This document shows positions 9,960-18,132 of a DNA stretch of 53,500 nucleotides, one piece after another. This stretch comes from Exiguobacterium sp. s122 (lineage in GTDB: Bacteria; Bacillota; Bacilli; Exiguobacteriales; Exiguobacteriaceae): contig NZ_JACSMD010000006.1 of assembly GCF_018618475.1 (NCBI RefSeq), positions 1 through 53,500 on the forward strand, written 5' to 3'. Position numbers and translations under genes: made by a program. The number at the start of each line of letters is the position of its first letter. Positions within the stretch are counted from its first letter, which is position 1. A model generated the notes under the pieces. The model worked only from the letters and a program-made list of their open reading frames with translations. It was not told the origin of the DNA and did no database searches.

Positions 9960-10183
9960 ATGATGAGGAAAGTAAGCGGATTGACACTTAACAGAGACTA
10001 GAACCAAGGCTGGAAGTTCTAGAAGCGTCCCCCGTCGAAGTGCACCTCGGAGCCGTTCCGGCGATATGTAGTCGGGACCGCGACTCGGCGTTAACGAGAC
10101 TTGAGAGGGGAAGTTTCCCAAACAGAGTGGAACCGCGCTTATGGCGTCTCTGTGCCTTGGCACAGGGGCGTCTTTGTTTTTTT
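9960..10183 (+). ncRNA. T-box riboswitch, cysteine-type, controlling cysE-cysS
   Basis: The leader senses uncharged tRNA. Visible hallmarks are the AGTA-type motif in AAAGTAAGCGG near 9970, the stem I AGAGA-type segment and distal-loop motif GGCTGGAAG near 10010, the 14-nt T box AGAGTGGAACCGCG at 10124-10137, and a terminator at 10143-10183. The probable specifier codon is TGC (Cys) at 10041-10043, in GAAG-TGC-A context, agreeing with cysE and cysS downstream. It begins only a few bases after gltX with no clear promoter, so it probably attenuates read-through from gltX. The helix boundaries are estimates. Confidence 0.92.
10143..10183 (+). terminator. T-box terminator
   Basis: GGCGTCTCTGTGCC (10143-10156) pairs with 10159-10172 around TT, with a few G-T pairs, and is followed by TTTGTTTTTTT. 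It competes with the antiterminator formed by the T box just upstream. Confidence 0.9.
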
Positions 10184-10204
10184 ATAAAGAAAAGGAGAAC
10201 AATT

Positions 10205-10894
10205 ATGGGATTTTGGAAAAGTGTACGGGCCGACATTCAAAATGTGCTCGAACTTGACCCGGCCGCTCGCTCAAAAGCGGAAGTGGTTTTAACGTATCCA
10301 GGATTGCACGCCCTTTGGGCACATCGGCTCGCGCATGGCCTATGGAAACGAAATGTGAAGCTGTTGGCGAAACTGATTGCCCAAACGAGCCGTTGGTTCA
10401 CAGGGGTAGAAATTCACCCGGGAGCGGTCATCGGCGAGCGATTGTTCATCGACCACGGGTTTGGCATCGTGATCGGGGAGACCGCAATTATTGGCAATGA
10501 TGTCACCATCTATCAAGGCGTGACACTCGGCGGAACGGGAAAAGAGAAAGGAAAGCGTCACCCGACAATTGGGAACGACGTGTTGATTTCGGCCGGTGCG
10601 AAAGTACTCGGCAATATCACGATTGGTGATTGCGCTAAAATCGGGGCGAGTTCCGTCGTCTTAAAAGATGTACCGTCTGACTCGACGGTTGTTGGGATTC
10701 CTGGTCGCGTCGTCATCCGAAACGGCGAGCGGGTGAAACCACACGACCTCGACCATCGCTTCCCGGATCCGGATCGGGAATGCCAAGAACGACTGGAGAA
10801 CGCGGTCGAACAGTTAGAGAAAAAATTAGCTTCCTTAGAAAAGCGGATGGAGGAGAAGACACATGATTCAGTTTTACAACAGCCTCACGAATAA
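10205..10894 (+). CDS. cysE: Serine O-acetyltransferase
   Basis: CysE acetylates serine with acetyl-CoA to O-acetylserine, the committed step of cysteine synthesis. The 229-residue product has the N-terminal helical region (about 1-60) and left-handed beta-helix hexapeptide repeats (about 65-180) with [15 protein letters not shown] and GVTLGGTGK, followed by a charged helical tail. I chose the ATG behind AAAGGAGA; the frame is open further upstream through the T-box, but that stretch is RNA regulator. Its 3' end overlaps cysS by 32 nt, so both answer to the same T-box. Confidence 0.97.
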   Translation: MGFWKSVRADIQNVLELDPAARSKAEVVLTYPGLHALWAHRLAHGLWKRNVKLLAKLIAQTSRWFTGVEIHPGAVIGERLFIDHGFGIVIGETAIIGNDVTIYQGVTLGGTGKEKGKRHPTIGNDVLISAGAKVLGNITIGDCAKIGASSVVLKDVPSDSTVVGIPGRVVIRNGERVKPHDLDHRFPDPDRECQERLENAVEQLEKKLASLEKRMEEKTHDSVLQQPHE

Positions 10895-12260
10895 GAAAGA
10901 ACCGTTCGTCCCGATCGTACCTGGGAAAGTGTCGATGTACGTATGTGGGCCGACCGTCTACAACTATATCCACGTCGGAAACGCCCGTCCGGCGATTGCG
11001 TTTGACACGGTGCGCCGCTATTTGACGTATCGCGGGTATGATGTGAAGTACGTATTGAACTTCACGGATGTCGACGATAAAATCATTCGGGCCGCAAACG
11101 AGCTCGGGGAAGACGTCTCGACGCTGACGAACCGCTATATCGAGGCATACCTGGCCGATACCGGGGCGTTAAACGTGCAACCAGCCGACGTGCACCCGCG
11201 CGTCACTGATACGATGCAAGAAATCATCGACTTCATCCGGACGTTAGAGACAGAAGGGTACGCGTATGCATCCGAAGGCGACGTCTACTTCCGCACCCGA
11301 AAATTCGATGAGTACGGCAAGCTCAGTCAACAATCGATTGAAGACTTACGGGCCGGTTCGCGCGTCGACGTCGGGGAGAAGAAAGAAGACCCGCTCGACT
11401 TCGTCTTATGGAAAGCGGCGAAACCAGGTGAACCGGCATGGGAGAGCCCATGGGGGCAAGGACGTCCGGGCTGGCATATCGAATGCTCGGCGATGGCGAA
11501 AAAGCATCTTGGCAAGACGATCGATATTCATGCCGGCGGCCACGATTTGAAATTCCCACACCATGAAAACGAAATCGCACAGTCTGAGGCGTGCAATCAC
11601 ACGAAATTCGCTAACTATTGGCTTCACAACGGGTTCATCAATATCGAGAACGAGAAGATGTCAAAATCGCTCGGGAACTTTTTGCTCGTCCATGAGGCGC
11701 TCAAGGAAGTCGATGCGATGGTGCTCCGCTTCTTTATGCTATCGGTGCATTATCGTCATCCAATCAACTATAGCCGGGAGCTAATCGAACAAGCAGCGAA
11801 CGGGTGGGACCGGATCAAGGAGGCGTATCACAACGTCGAGCACCGATTGTCTGTAACAGCTGGCTTAGACGAGCCGAGCGAGGCGATGGAACGAAAACTT
11901 GCTGGCATTAAATCGGCATTCATTGAAGCGATGGATGATGACATCAATTCAGCCAACGCCGTCACGGTATTGTTCGACTTGGCGAGAGAAGCGAACATTT
12001 ACGCCAAAGCGAACCACGTCTCAAAAGAGACGCTAGAGCACGTCATCAACTTGTTTGACGAGTTGACGGGTGTCCTCGGTTTGACGTTGTCGGAAGAGAA
12101 AGAGTTGTTAGATGCTGAAATCGATCAATTGATTCAAGAACGTGACACAGCCCGTGCGGAACGAAACTTTGCCCGTGCGGACGAGATTCGTGACCTTCTG
12201 AAACAACAACAGATTCAACTTGAAGATACGGCACAAGGTGTCCGGTGGAAGCGTCTATGA
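10863..12260 (+). CDS. cysS: Cysteinyl-tRNA synthetase
   Basis: CysS attaches cysteine to tRNA-Cys. The 465-residue product has [11 protein letters not shown] with a zinc-ligand cysteine, the HIGH-type HVGN, a second zinc site near [11 protein letters not shown] and [15 protein letters not shown], and the KMSKS motif in [14 protein letters not shown] inside the end of cysE serves as ribosome site. Coupling with cysE links cysteine supply to its use and puts both under the Cys T-box. Confidence 0.98.
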   Translation: MIQFYNSLTNKKEPFVPIVPGKVSMYVCGPTVYNYIHVGNARPAIAFDTVRRYLTYRGYDVKYVLNFTDVDDKIIRAANELGEDVSTLTNRYIEAYLADTGALNVQPADVHPRVTDTMQEIIDFIRTLETEGYAYASEGDVYFRTRKFDEYGKLSQQSIEDLRAGSRVDVGEKKEDPLDFVLWKAAKPGEPAWESPWGQGRPGWHIECSAMAKKHLGKTIDIHAGGHDLKFPHHENEIAQSEACNHTKFANYWLHNGFINIENEKMSKSLGNFLLVHEALKEVDAMVLRFFMLSVHYRHPINYSRELIEQAANGWDRIKEAYHNVEHRLSVTAGLDEPSEAMERKLAGIKSAFIEAMDDDINSANAVTVLFDLAREANIYAKANHVSKETLEHVINLFDELTGVLGLTLSEEKELLDAEIDQLIQERDTARAERNFARADEIRDLLKQQQIQLEDTAQGVRWKRL

Positions 12261-12664
12261 GTGTGAATCCGGCCCAGCTGAACGCACTCGCGCTTGCTTA
12301 TATGGGTGACGTCGTCTATGAGATGGCGGTCCGGAAACGATTGCTCGAGCGGGGCTTGACACGACCGAATGACTTACACCGTGGGGCGGTCCGTTATGTC
12401 AATGCGGCGTCACAAGCAGGCATTGTCACCCATTGGCTCGAGACGAATGCGCTCTCGGAAGAGGAACAGGCCGTCGTAAGGCGAGGACGAAACGCCAAGT
12501 CCGGCTCGATTCCAAAGCGGACCGACGTCCATACGTATCGGTACTCGACGGCGTTTGAGGCATTGATTGGTTATATTTATCTTATAGAAAGAAGGGATCG
12601 TCTTGAAGAACTCATCGAACAAGCGTTCATTTGGCTCGAAACCGAGCAATCCGAAACGACATGA
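12257..12664 (+). CDS. mrnC: Mini-ribonuclease III
   Basis: Mini-III is a dimeric RNase III domain without the dsRNA-binding domain; in B. subtilis it matures the ends of 23S rRNA. The 135-residue product carries the catalytic acidic segments [15 protein letters not shown] and [12 protein letters not shown] chose ATG 12257, which overlaps the cysS TGA (ATGA) and follows GGTGGA by 7 nt; a GTG at 12245 is possible. The position behind cysS is conserved in Firmicutes. Confidence 0.95.
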   Translation: MSVNPAQLNALALAYMGDVVYEMAVRKRLLERGLTRPNDLHRGAVRYVNAASQAGIVTHWLETNALSEEEQAVVRRGRNAKSGSIPKRTDVHTYRYSTAFEALIGYIYLIERRDRLEELIEQAFIWLETEQSETT

Positions 12665-13517
12665 AGGAGGTAAATCGCGCGACAAACGTTCATTCGATCG
12701 TTCGCGCGAGGACGACCGGCCGAAACGACAAAAACTCGAACGCCCAGATTATCAAGAAGTCGATGTGATGGAAGAAGGCATCGATTTCTTGTACGGACGT
12801 AACCCGGTCATGGAGGCACTCCGGAGCGGGCGCGACATGAATAAAGTCTTCATTATGGAAGGTCAACAAAAAGGACCACTCGCGCAAATCATCTCGATGG
12901 CAAACGAAGCGTCGGTGCAAGTCTCTTTCGTCCCGAAGACGAAGCTCGAGAAGATGGCCGGCAGTGAGCACCACCAAGGTGTCGTCGCCGCCGTCGCCGC
13001 CTATGAATATAAGTCGATTGATGACATGTTCGCGCTCGCTGAATCAAAAGGGGAGACACCACTCTTCATCTTGCTCGATGAGCTTGAGGACCCACACAAC
13101 TTAGGCTCGATTTTGCGGACAGCGGATGCTGTCGGTGCCCATGGGATTATCATCCCGAAACGTCGCTCGGTCGGCTTGACGCAAACCGTCGCGAAAGCGT
13201 CGACAGGTGCGATTGAATACATCCCGGTCGCACGCGTCACGAATTTGACCCGGACACTCGAAGAGTTGAAAGAAAAAGGATTATGGGTCGTGGGCACGGA
13301 TGCGAGCGAGAGCCAAGATTATCGCCGCCTCGACGGTGACATGCCGCTCGTCGTCGTCATCGGAAGTGAAGGGAAAGGAATGAGTCGTCTCGTGCGTGAG
13401 ACGTGTGACTTCCTCGTCCACATGCCGATGGTCGGTCATGTCACGTCGCTCAACGCTTCGGTCGCGGCTGCGCTTCTCTTGTATGAAGTGCACCGTACCC
13501 GTCATCCGTTGTCATGA
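12603..13517 (+). CDS. rlmB: 23S rRNA (guanosine-2'-O)-methyltransferase RlmB (TrmH family)
   Basis: RlmB 2'-O-methylates a guanosine in 23S rRNA domain V (Gm2251 in E. coli numbering). The SPOUT core shows an N-terminal L30e-like substrate domain (about 60-130), then NLGSILRTADAVGAHG, VIGSEGKGMSRLV and LNASVAAALLLYE, which form the trefoil-knot SAM site. The first ~55 residues are a Lys/Arg/Asp/Ser-rich extension absent from the B. subtilis protein. The TTG start overlaps mrnC by 62 nt and follows AAGAAGGGA by 6 nt; a start near 12766-12771 (DVMEEGIDF) would remove the extension but has no good ribosome site. Confidence 0.93.
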   Translation: MKNSSNKRSFGSKPSNPKRHEGGKSRDKRSFDRSREDDRPKRQKLERPDYQEVDVMEEGIDFLYGRNPVMEALRSGRDMNKVFIMEGQQKGPLAQIISMANEASVQVSFVPKTKLEKMAGSEHHQGVVAAVAAYEYKSIDDMFALAESKGETPLFILLDELEDPHNLGSILRTADAVGAHGIIIPKRRSVGLTQTVAKASTGAIEYIPVARVTNLTRTLEELKEKGLWVVGTDASESQDYRRLDGDMPLVVVIGSEGKGMSRLVRETCDFLVHMPMVGHVTSLNASVAAALLLYEVHRTRHPLS

Positions 13518-14041
13518 GTGTAAAAAAGCGGGAACTCCTACTTGTTGACGGCTATAACATTATCGGGGCGTGGCCACATCTTCGGAAGTTACGCGAAATC
13601 GACTTCGATCAGGCAAGAAACGACCTCATTGAAGCAATGGCCGAGTATCAAGCGGTCACGGGCCGAGAGGTGACCATCGTCTTTGATGCCCATATGCGGT
13701 ATGGGCGTGAATCGAAAGCGACGCAGAGCCGGGTCGCGATCATCTATACGAAAGAGAACGAGACGGCAGATGAATGGATTGAGCGTCGGGCGCATGAGCT
13801 CGTCGACAACCGTCTCGTCACACTGTTCGTGGCGACGAACGACTTTACGGAGCAATGGGTCATCTTCGGTCAAGGAGCGCTTCGCGTCCCGGCGACCGAA
13901 CTGTTGAAAGATTGGAAACAAGCCCAGCTCGTAATCGAACAAGAGCGGTCGGCACTCAAACAAGACCGGTCCAACCGAAAAACGATCGATCTCACGCCGG
14001 AAGTGCGGGCCCGATTGGAAGAAATGCGTCGACGTAAATGA
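13514..14041 (+). CDS. rae1: Rae1/YacP, ribosome-associated NYN-domain endoribonuclease
   Basis: Rae1 (YacP) of B. subtilis cuts mRNA in the ribosomal A site. The 175-residue product has the NYN/PIN-type start LLLVDGYNIIGAW, a second acidic motif VTIVFDAHM, and ETADEWIERRA, then a basic C-terminal tail. It overlaps rlmB by 4 nt (ATGA) and ends the gltX-to-rae1 run; a strong terminator follows. Synteny and length agree with B. subtilis; the function is from that homologue. Confidence 0.95.
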   Translation: MSVKKRELLLVDGYNIIGAWPHLRKLREIDFDQARNDLIEAMAEYQAVTGREVTIVFDAHMRYGRESKATQSRVAIIYTKENETADEWIERRAHELVDNRLVTLFVATNDFTEQWVIFGQGALRVPATELLKDWKQAQLVIEQERSALKQDRSNRKTIDLTPEVRARLEEMRRRK

Positions 14042-14060
14042 GACGGTGACGCACATCACG

Positions 14061-14095
14061 GACGAGTTCATCAAATGAACTCGTCTTTGTTTTTA
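14061..14095 (+). terminator. Terminator behind rae1
   Basis: GACGAGTTCA (14061-14070) pairs perfectly with TGAACTCGTC (14076-14085) around a 5-nt loop, followed by TTTGTTTTT. It isolates sigH from the upstream operon. Confidence 0.92.
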
Positions 14096-14183
14096 ATTTG
14101 ACATTTTTTTGAAAGCAAATGTTGTATACTAATAGATGTATGCGTTACACGAATTGTAATTGACGGAATTTTTAGAATTTTGT

Positions 14184-14213
14184 TTGACGGTTGTTTTCTC
14201 TGCTGTCTATAAT
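14184..14213 (+). promoter_or_regulatory. SigA-type promoter of sigH
   Basis: TTGACG (14184-14189), 18-bp spacer, TATAAT (14208-14213), 51 nt before the sigH start. An earlier TTGACA (14098) and TATACT (14125) are 21 bp apart and look weaker. In B. subtilis this gene is repressed by AbrB in an AT-rich region like this one; no specific AbrB site can be read from sequence. Confidence 0.8.
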
Positions 14214-14263
14214 GAGGTCACAAACTTACATAGTTCATCATCAATTGCCGGGGGGTATGAAAC

Positions 14264-14905
14264 ATGAACGGATGGCCATATGAACAGTTCGAAAAAATGT
14301 CAGATGAAGAGCTCGTCTTACTCGCGCGCAATGAAGGGGATAGCGATGCGTTAGAGTTTCTTATCGAGCGCTATCGATATTTCGTGCGGGCAAAAGCGAG
14401 ATCGTACTTCTTAATCGGAGCCGATCACGAAGACATCGTCCAAGAAGGAATGATTGGTCTTTATAAAGGGGTTCGTGATTATCGCGACGAGCGGCTCGCC
14501 TCGTTCAAAAGTTTTGCTGAGATGTGCATCACGCGCCAAATGATTACCGCAATCAAGACGGCGACGCGGCAAAAGCACATTCCGCTCAATTCATACGTGT
14601 CACTTGATAAACCGATTTTTGACGATGAGTCAGACCGCACGTTGCTTGACGTCATCTTGCCCCCGCATCCAACCGACCCGCAAGACCTGCTCGTCACTCG
14701 GGAAGACCAGTTGTTCATGGAAGAAAAGATGGACGAGCTGCTGAGTGATTTAGAACGAAAAGTGCTCCGGCTTTACTTAGACGGTCGTTCGTATCAAGAG
14801 ATTTCAGACGATTTGGACCGCCATGTCAAATCGATTGATAACGCCTTACAGCGGGTGAAGAAGAAGTTTGAACGTCACGTCGATGTGAAGATGCTGACGA
14901 GTTAA
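14264..14905 (+). CDS. sigH: RNA polymerase sigma factor SigH (sigma-30)
   Basis: SigH directs transcription of transition-state, competence and, in spore formers, early sporulation genes. The 213-residue product contains sigma-70 region 2 with DIVQEGMIGLYKGVRDYRDE and the -10-recognition segment SFKSFAEMCITRQM, then region 4 with ERKVLRLYLDGRSYQEISDD and a C-terminal helix-turn-helix. It has its own promoter and lies between rae1 and rpmG as in B. subtilis. Since neighbouring spore genes are gone, its role here is more likely competence or stationary-phase control (inference). Confidence 0.96.
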   Translation: MNGWPYEQFEKMSDEELVLLARNEGDSDALEFLIERYRYFVRAKARSYFLIGADHEDIVQEGMIGLYKGVRDYRDERLASFKSFAEMCITRQMITAIKTATRQKHIPLNSYVSLDKPIFDDESDRTLLDVILPPHPTDPQDLLVTREDQLFMEEKMDELLSDLERKVLRLYLDGRSYQEISDDLDRHVKSIDNALQRVKKKFERHVDVKMLTS

Positions 14906-14919
14906 CCGATATTGACCCC

Positions 14920-14990
14920 ACGCCTCCTATGTGATACTTTTAAGGCAGCGCCTTGTCCGTAGACGCCATTTTACAGGAGGCGTTTTTTTT
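14920..14990 (+). terminator. Terminator behind sigH with an internal hairpin
   Basis: ACGCCTCCT (14920-14928 region) pairs with AGGAGGCGT (14975-14983), followed by nine T. The 46-nt interior contains its own hairpin AAGGC-AGC-GCCTT (14942-14954) and a second ACGCC (14963-14967) that can pair locally with GGCGT, giving two alternative structures. It probably ends the sigH transcript. Confidence 0.75.
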
Positions 14991-15032
14991 TCGCTCTTTT
15001 TTAATGAGAGCCGTCGAAAGGGGCGCTTATGA

Positions 15033-15179
15033 ATGGCAAAGAAAGTAAGTCTCGCCTGTGCACAATGCGGATCACGTGAGTACTCGACGACGAAACGCGA
15101 TGACGTCGCGACACGCCTCGAGCTGAACAAGTTTTGCCGTCGTTGCAATGCGCATACGGTGCATCGAGAATCAAAGTAA
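15033..15179 (+). CDS. rpmG: 50S ribosomal protein L33 (zinc-binding form)
   Basis: A 48-residue protein beginning MAKKVSLACAQCGS, with two CxxC pairs (C9/C12 and C36/C39) that make the zinc ribbon of the C+ L33 type. It stands directly before secE and nusG, the normal place of one L33 gene in Bacillales. GAAAGGGG lies about 11 nt upstream; an ATG at 15029 is in another frame and is closed quickly. Confidence 0.95.
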   Translation: MAKKVSLACAQCGSREYSTTKRDDVATRLELNKFCRRCNAHTVHRESK

Positions 15180-15213
15180 CGTCAATTGGCATTCAATGTA
15201 GGAGGAAGCTACC

Positions 15214-15384
15214 ATGAACTTTTTGCGTGATGTATGGAAAGAGCTAAAGAAAACGAGTTGGCCGACTCGTAAAGAGCTCACGAAATATACCATCACAGTC
15301 ATCGCGACCGTCGTCGTGATTGGCTTGTTCGTGTTTGGCGTGGATACTGGTGTCAGCTATCTCGTCAACTTATTGATTAACTAA
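15214..15384 (+). CDS. secE: SecE, protein translocase subunit
   Basis: A 56-residue single-span protein that clamps the SecY channel. It has the conserved amphipathic N-terminal segment FLRDVWKELKKTSWPTRKEL followed by one transmembrane helix (about residues 27-50). GGAGGAAG precedes the ATG. The order secE-nusG-rplK is conserved across bacteria; the start codon of nusG follows after 17 nt. Confidence 0.97.
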   Translation: MNFLRDVWKELKKTSWPTRKELTKYTITVIATVVVIGLFVFGVDTGVSYLVNLLIN

Positions 15385-15401
15385 GGAAAGAGGTGAAAGC
15401 C

Positions 15402-15953
15402 GTGGAGAAACAATGGTTTGTTGTCCAGACGTATTCTGGCTTTGAAAACAACGTCAAAGAAAACCTAGAACGTCGAATCGGTTCGATGAACATGGAAGAT
15501 AAAATTTTCCGCGTCCTCGTTCCGACTGAAACAACGCAAGAAGAAGTCACATTGAAAAGTGGCGAGAAAAAGATCAAAGAACGTGAAGTGAAAAACTTCC
15601 CGGGCTATGTGTTCGTCGAGATGATCATGACGGACGATTCATGGTACGTCGTTCGAAATACACCGAACGTGACAGGCTTCCTCGGTTCGACAGGTGGGGG
15701 CGCCAAGCCGATCCCGCTTCAACCGGATGAAGTGACGAACGTGCTTTCACAGATGGGCCTCATCGAGAAGAAAGACCGTTACAACTACGAGCTCGGCGAT
15801 CTCGTTCGCGTCAAAGAAGGTGCGTTCGAGAACTTTGAAGGAACGATTGATGAAATCGAAGCCGACAAAGAGAAGCTCAAAGTCGTCGTCGACATGTTCG
15901 GCCGCGAAACAAAAATCGAGCTTGATTTCGAACAAGTTCAGAAAATTAACTAA
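15402..15953 (+). CDS. nusG: NusG, transcription elongation/termination factor
   Basis: NusG binds the RNA polymerase clamp and links transcription to translation and Rho. The 183-residue product has the NGN domain (about 1-115) starting MEKQWFVVQTYSGFE and a C-terminal KOW domain (about 130-183, with VRVKEGAFENFEGTIDEI). The GTG at 15402 lies 6 nt behind AGGTG and matches the known N-terminus; a GTG at 15393 would add three residues and overlaps the ribosome site. Confidence 0.98.
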   Translation: MEKQWFVVQTYSGFENNVKENLERRIGSMNMEDKIFRVLVPTETTQEEVTLKSGEKKIKEREVKNFPGYVFVEMIMTDDSWYVVRNTPNVTGFLGSTGGGAKPIPLQPDEVTNVLSQMGLIEKKDRYNYELGDLVRVKEGAFENFEGTIDEIEADKEKLKVVVDMFGRETKIELDFEQVQKIN

Positions 15954-15959
15954 ACCCAC

Positions 15960-15988
15960 TTGCCATCTTCGGAAACGGATGGTACAAT
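15960..15988 (+). promoter_or_regulatory. Promoter of rplK-rplA
   Basis: TTGCCA (15960-15965), 17-bp spacer, TACAAT (15983-15988) with a TG-G extension just before the -10. It begins 7 nt behind the nusG stop and leaves an untranslated leader of about 105 nt before rplK. Confidence 0.75.
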
Positions 15989-16043
15989 CGGAAATGTTTG
16001 ATGTTGTGCTTTATTTCGGTACAAACTCGACCTAATAGATTGA

Positions 16044-16074
16044 GTGGGAGGGCGCACAACGTCCAAGAAACCAC
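16044..16074 (+). promoter_or_regulatory. L1-like protein binding motif in the rplK leader
   Basis: GTGG (16044-16047) pairs with CCAC (16071-16074); inside, GGGCG (16050-16054) pairs with CGTCC (16060-16064). The strands are separated by GA on the 5' side and AAGAAA on the 3' side. This asymmetric internal loop between two short helices resembles the known L1 site shared by 23S rRNA and L1-regulated mRNAs. L1 repression through the rplK leader is established in E. coli; here it is inferred from structure. Confidence 0.5.
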
Positions 16075-16100
16075 ATTTTAGACTTAAGGAGGTGTGTCTC

Positions 16101-16526
16101 GTGGCGAAAAAAGTTACTAAACTCGTTAAACTTCAAATCCCAGCTGGTAAAGCTAACCCAGCACCACCAGTAGGACCAGCACTTGGTCAAGCAGGTGTTA
16201 ACATCATGGGATTCTGTAAAGAGTTCAACGCTCGTACACAAGACCAAGCCGGATTGATTATTCCTGTAGTCATTACGGTATACGAAGATCGTTCGTTTAC
16301 ATTCATTACGAAAACTCCACCAGCTGCAGTTCTTTTGAAGAAAGCTGCTGGTATCGAGAGCGGTTCTGGTGAACCGAACCGTAAGAAAGTAGCAACGGTT
16401 AAGCGTGATAAAGTTCGCGAAATCGCTGAACTTAAAATGCCTGACCTTAACGCGTCGTCTGTAGAAACAGCGATGCTTATGGTTGAAGGTACTGCGCGCA
16501 GTATGGGTATTGTAATCGAAGACTAA
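16101..16526 (+). CDS. rplK: 50S ribosomal protein L11
   Basis: L11 forms the base of the GTPase-associated centre with 23S rRNA. The 141-residue product has the N-terminal domain with proline-rich [16 protein letters not shown] and ends with the RNA-binding C-terminal domain [12 protein letters not shown]. The GTG start lies 8 nt behind AAGGAGG; an open stretch back to 16044 is the leader with the L1-like motif. It is cotranscribed with rplA. Confidence 0.98.
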   Translation: MAKKVTKLVKLQIPAGKANPAPPVGPALGQAGVNIMGFCKEFNARTQDQAGLIIPVVITVYEDRSFTFITKTPPAAVLLKKAAGIESGSGEPNRKKVATVKRDKVREIAELKMPDLNASSVETAMLMVEGTARSMGIVIED

Positions 16527-16539
16527 TTGCTTAGTCTCT

Positions 16540-16576
16540 GGGATTGACGGTGAATATTGTACTCACCCTCAATCCC
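16540..16576 (+). other. Stem-loop between rplK and rplA
   Basis: The 14-nt arms 16540-16553 and 16563-16576 pair with a single mismatch around a 9-nt loop. No T run follows, so it is not an ordinary terminator. It may stabilise or process the rplK mRNA, or present the L1-like motif that starts 8 nt downstream. Confidence 0.65.
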
Positions 16577-16583
16577 TTCATTA

Positions 16584-16609
16584 TGTGGGAGGAAATTCCG
16601 CTAACCACA
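16584..16609 (+). promoter_or_regulatory. L1-like protein binding motif before rplA
   Basis: TGTGG (16584-16588) pairs with CCACA (16605-16609); the next element has GA on the 5' side and GCTAA on the 3' side around a GGA/TCC mini-helix. The pattern GA-GG on one strand and CC-GNNAA on the other fits the L1 recognition core closely. It directly abuts the rplA ribosome site AAGGAGG (16609-16615), so binding would be expected to block rplA translation. The 3-bp inner helix with a triloop is a weak point. Confidence 0.55.
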
Positions 16610-16624
16610 AGGAGGAAAAGAATC

Positions 16625-17311
16625 ATGGGTAAAAAACACCAAGAAGCAGCGAAGCTTGTTGATCGCACGAAGTCTTACGACCTCGCTGAAGCGGTCGAAC
16701 TCGTTCAAAAAACTGCTACTGCTAAGTTCGATGAAACAATCGAAGTGGCTGTACGTCTCGGCGTAGATCCAAAGAAAGCAGACCAACAAATCCGCGGTGC
16801 CGTTGTACTTCCACACGGTACTGGTAAAACACAAAAAGTTCTCGTCTTCGCAAAAGGCGAAAAAGTTAAAGAAGCTGAAGCAGCTGGCGCTGACTATGTC
16901 GGTGACTCTGAGTTCATCACGAAAATCCAACAAGGATGGTTCGACTTCGATGTAATCGTTGCGACACCTGACATGATGGGCGAAGTTGGTAAACTCGGTC
17001 GCGTTCTCGGACCAAAAGGCCTCATGCCTAACCCGAAAACAGGCACAGTTACGTTTGATGTCGAGAAAGCAATCGCTGACATCAAAGCTGGTAAAGTAGA
17101 GTACCGTGTTGATAAAGCCGGTAACATCCACGTACCAGTTGGTAAGAAATCGTTTGAAGCAACAAAACTCTCTGAGAACATCGAGACAATCATCGAGACA
17201 CTCATGAAAGTGAAGCCTGCTACTGCAAAAGGAACTTACCTCAAAAACATCGCGCTTTCGTCAACAATGGGTCCTGGAATCCGTGTTGCGACTGCCGACT
17301 TCATCAAGTAA
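16625..17311 (+). CDS. rplA: 50S ribosomal protein L1
   Basis: L1 forms the mobile stalk at the ribosomal E site and is also a translational repressor of its own mRNA in many bacteria. The 228-residue product matches family length and has the two-domain pattern with [19 protein letters not shown] in domain II. I chose the ATG 9 nt behind AAGGAGG; the frame is open further upstream but that part holds hairpins. Two L1-like RNA motifs in the same transcript support autoregulation. Confidence 0.98.
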   Translation: MGKKHQEAAKLVDRTKSYDLAEAVELVQKTATAKFDETIEVAVRLGVDPKKADQQIRGAVVLPHGTGKTQKVLVFAKGEKVKEAEAAGADYVGDSEFITKIQQGWFDFDVIVATPDMMGEVGKLGRVLGPKGLMPNPKTGTVTFDVEKAIADIKAGKVEYRVDKAGNIHVPVGKKSFEATKLSENIETIIETLMKVKPATAKGTYLKNIALSSTMGPGIRVATADFIK

Positions 17312-17329
17312 TCTACTTGAAATAAACTG

Positions 17330-17358
17330 TTGACAACGTGTGATACCGCTGTTAAAGT
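17330..17358 (+). promoter_or_regulatory. Promoter of rplJ-rplL
   Basis: TTGACA (17330-17335), 17-bp spacer, TAAAGT (17353-17358). It starts 18 nt behind the rplA stop and drives the L10 leader. Confidence 0.8.
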
Positions 17359-17365
17359 AAGACAC

Positions 17366-17519
17366 GTTCAACCGAATATGTTGGATTACCGCAGACAGAA
17401 GGTGGACATCGGTCCGTAAACCCTTCCGAGGTGTCTTTGCTCGAACTTGAGCCTGTTGTCACAGGTTTACTTTCAAACAATTACGCCCTCGTATGTCTTC
17501 ATACGAGGGATTTCTTTTT
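17366..17519 (+). ncRNA. L10 (rplJ) leader, binding the L10-L12 complex
   Basis: The 200-nt region between promoter and rplJ has the position, length and terminal terminator of the Firmicute L10 leader, in which the L10(L12)4 complex binds the nascent RNA and favours termination. A structured middle (about 17375-17470) precedes the terminator at 17486-17519. I recognise it by location and architecture; I could not align it to a family model. Confidence 0.75.
17486..17519 (+). terminator. Attenuator terminator of the L10 leader
   Basis: CCCTCGTATG (17486-17495) pairs perfectly with CATACGAGGG (17500-17509) around a TCTT loop, followed by ATTTCTTTTT. It ends 50 nt before the rplJ start, as expected for a regulated read-through point. 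Confidence 0.9.
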
Positions 17520-17569
17520 GAAGAGCAGCCTCTCGTCCGGTACAAGAAATGACTAGGAGGTGCAAACAC

Positions 17570-18076
17570 ATGGCAAGCGAAAAAATCGTAGCTCAGAAAT
17601 CGGCACTCGTCGATGAAATCGCTGAGAAAATGCAAGCGAGCGTTGGAACGATCGTTGTTGACTACCGTGGACTTACAGTTGAAGAAGTGACTACACTCCG
17701 TAAATCACTCCGTGACGCTGGAATCGAGTTCAAAGTATACAAAAACGGACTTCTTCGCCGCGCGGCTACTCAGTCTGGCTTTGACGGTCTTGACGAAGTC
17801 TTCACAGGTCCTACAGCAGTCGCGTTCTCGAACGAAGACGTTGTCGCTCCAGCGAAGATCTTGAACGACTTCTCGAAAGAGCACAAAGCGCTCGAACTCA
17901 AAGGCGGAATCATCGAAGGCAAAGTAACTTCACTTGAAGAAGTGAAAGCTCTTGCAGAACTTCCATCGCGCGAAGGTCTTCTCTCGATGCTTCTCAGCGT
18001 ACTTCAAGCTCCAATCCGTGGGCTCGCAGTCGCAACAAACGCAATCGCAGAACAAAAAGAAGAGCAATCTGCTTAA
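17570..18076 (+). CDS. rplJ: 50S ribosomal protein L10
   Basis: L10 anchors L7/L12 dimers to the ribosome and represses its own operon when in excess. The 168-residue product has the N-terminal rRNA-binding domain ([20 protein letters not shown]) and the C-terminal helix that carries L12 dimers ([20 protein letters not shown]). AGGAGGTG precedes the ATG; seven extra in-frame codons upstream lack a ribosome site. Confidence 0.98.
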   Translation: MASEKIVAQKSALVDEIAEKMQASVGTIVVDYRGLTVEEVTTLRKSLRDAGIEFKVYKNGLLRRAATQSGFDGLDEVFTGPTAVAFSNEDVVAPAKILNDFSKEHKALELKGGIIEGKVTSLEEVKALAELPSREGLLSMLLSVLQAPIRGLAVATNAIAEQKEEQSA

Positions 18077-18132
18077 TTTTTGTCGCGTAGCGTAACCAAA
18101 CATTTTCACAACATCAAAGGAGGAAAACCATA

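Noticed and set aside
10040-10204. A longer cysE starting at 10040
   Set aside because: That stretch is the T-box with its terminator; the ATG at 10205 has the ribosome site and the family N-terminus.
14098-14130. TTGACA and TATACT upstream of sigH as a promoter
   Set aside because: The spacer is 21 bp, and a much better promoter lies at 14184-14213.
17379-17420. A 13-codon ORF in the L10 leader
   Set aside because: No ribosome site precedes it and the region is better explained as the structured protein-binding leader.
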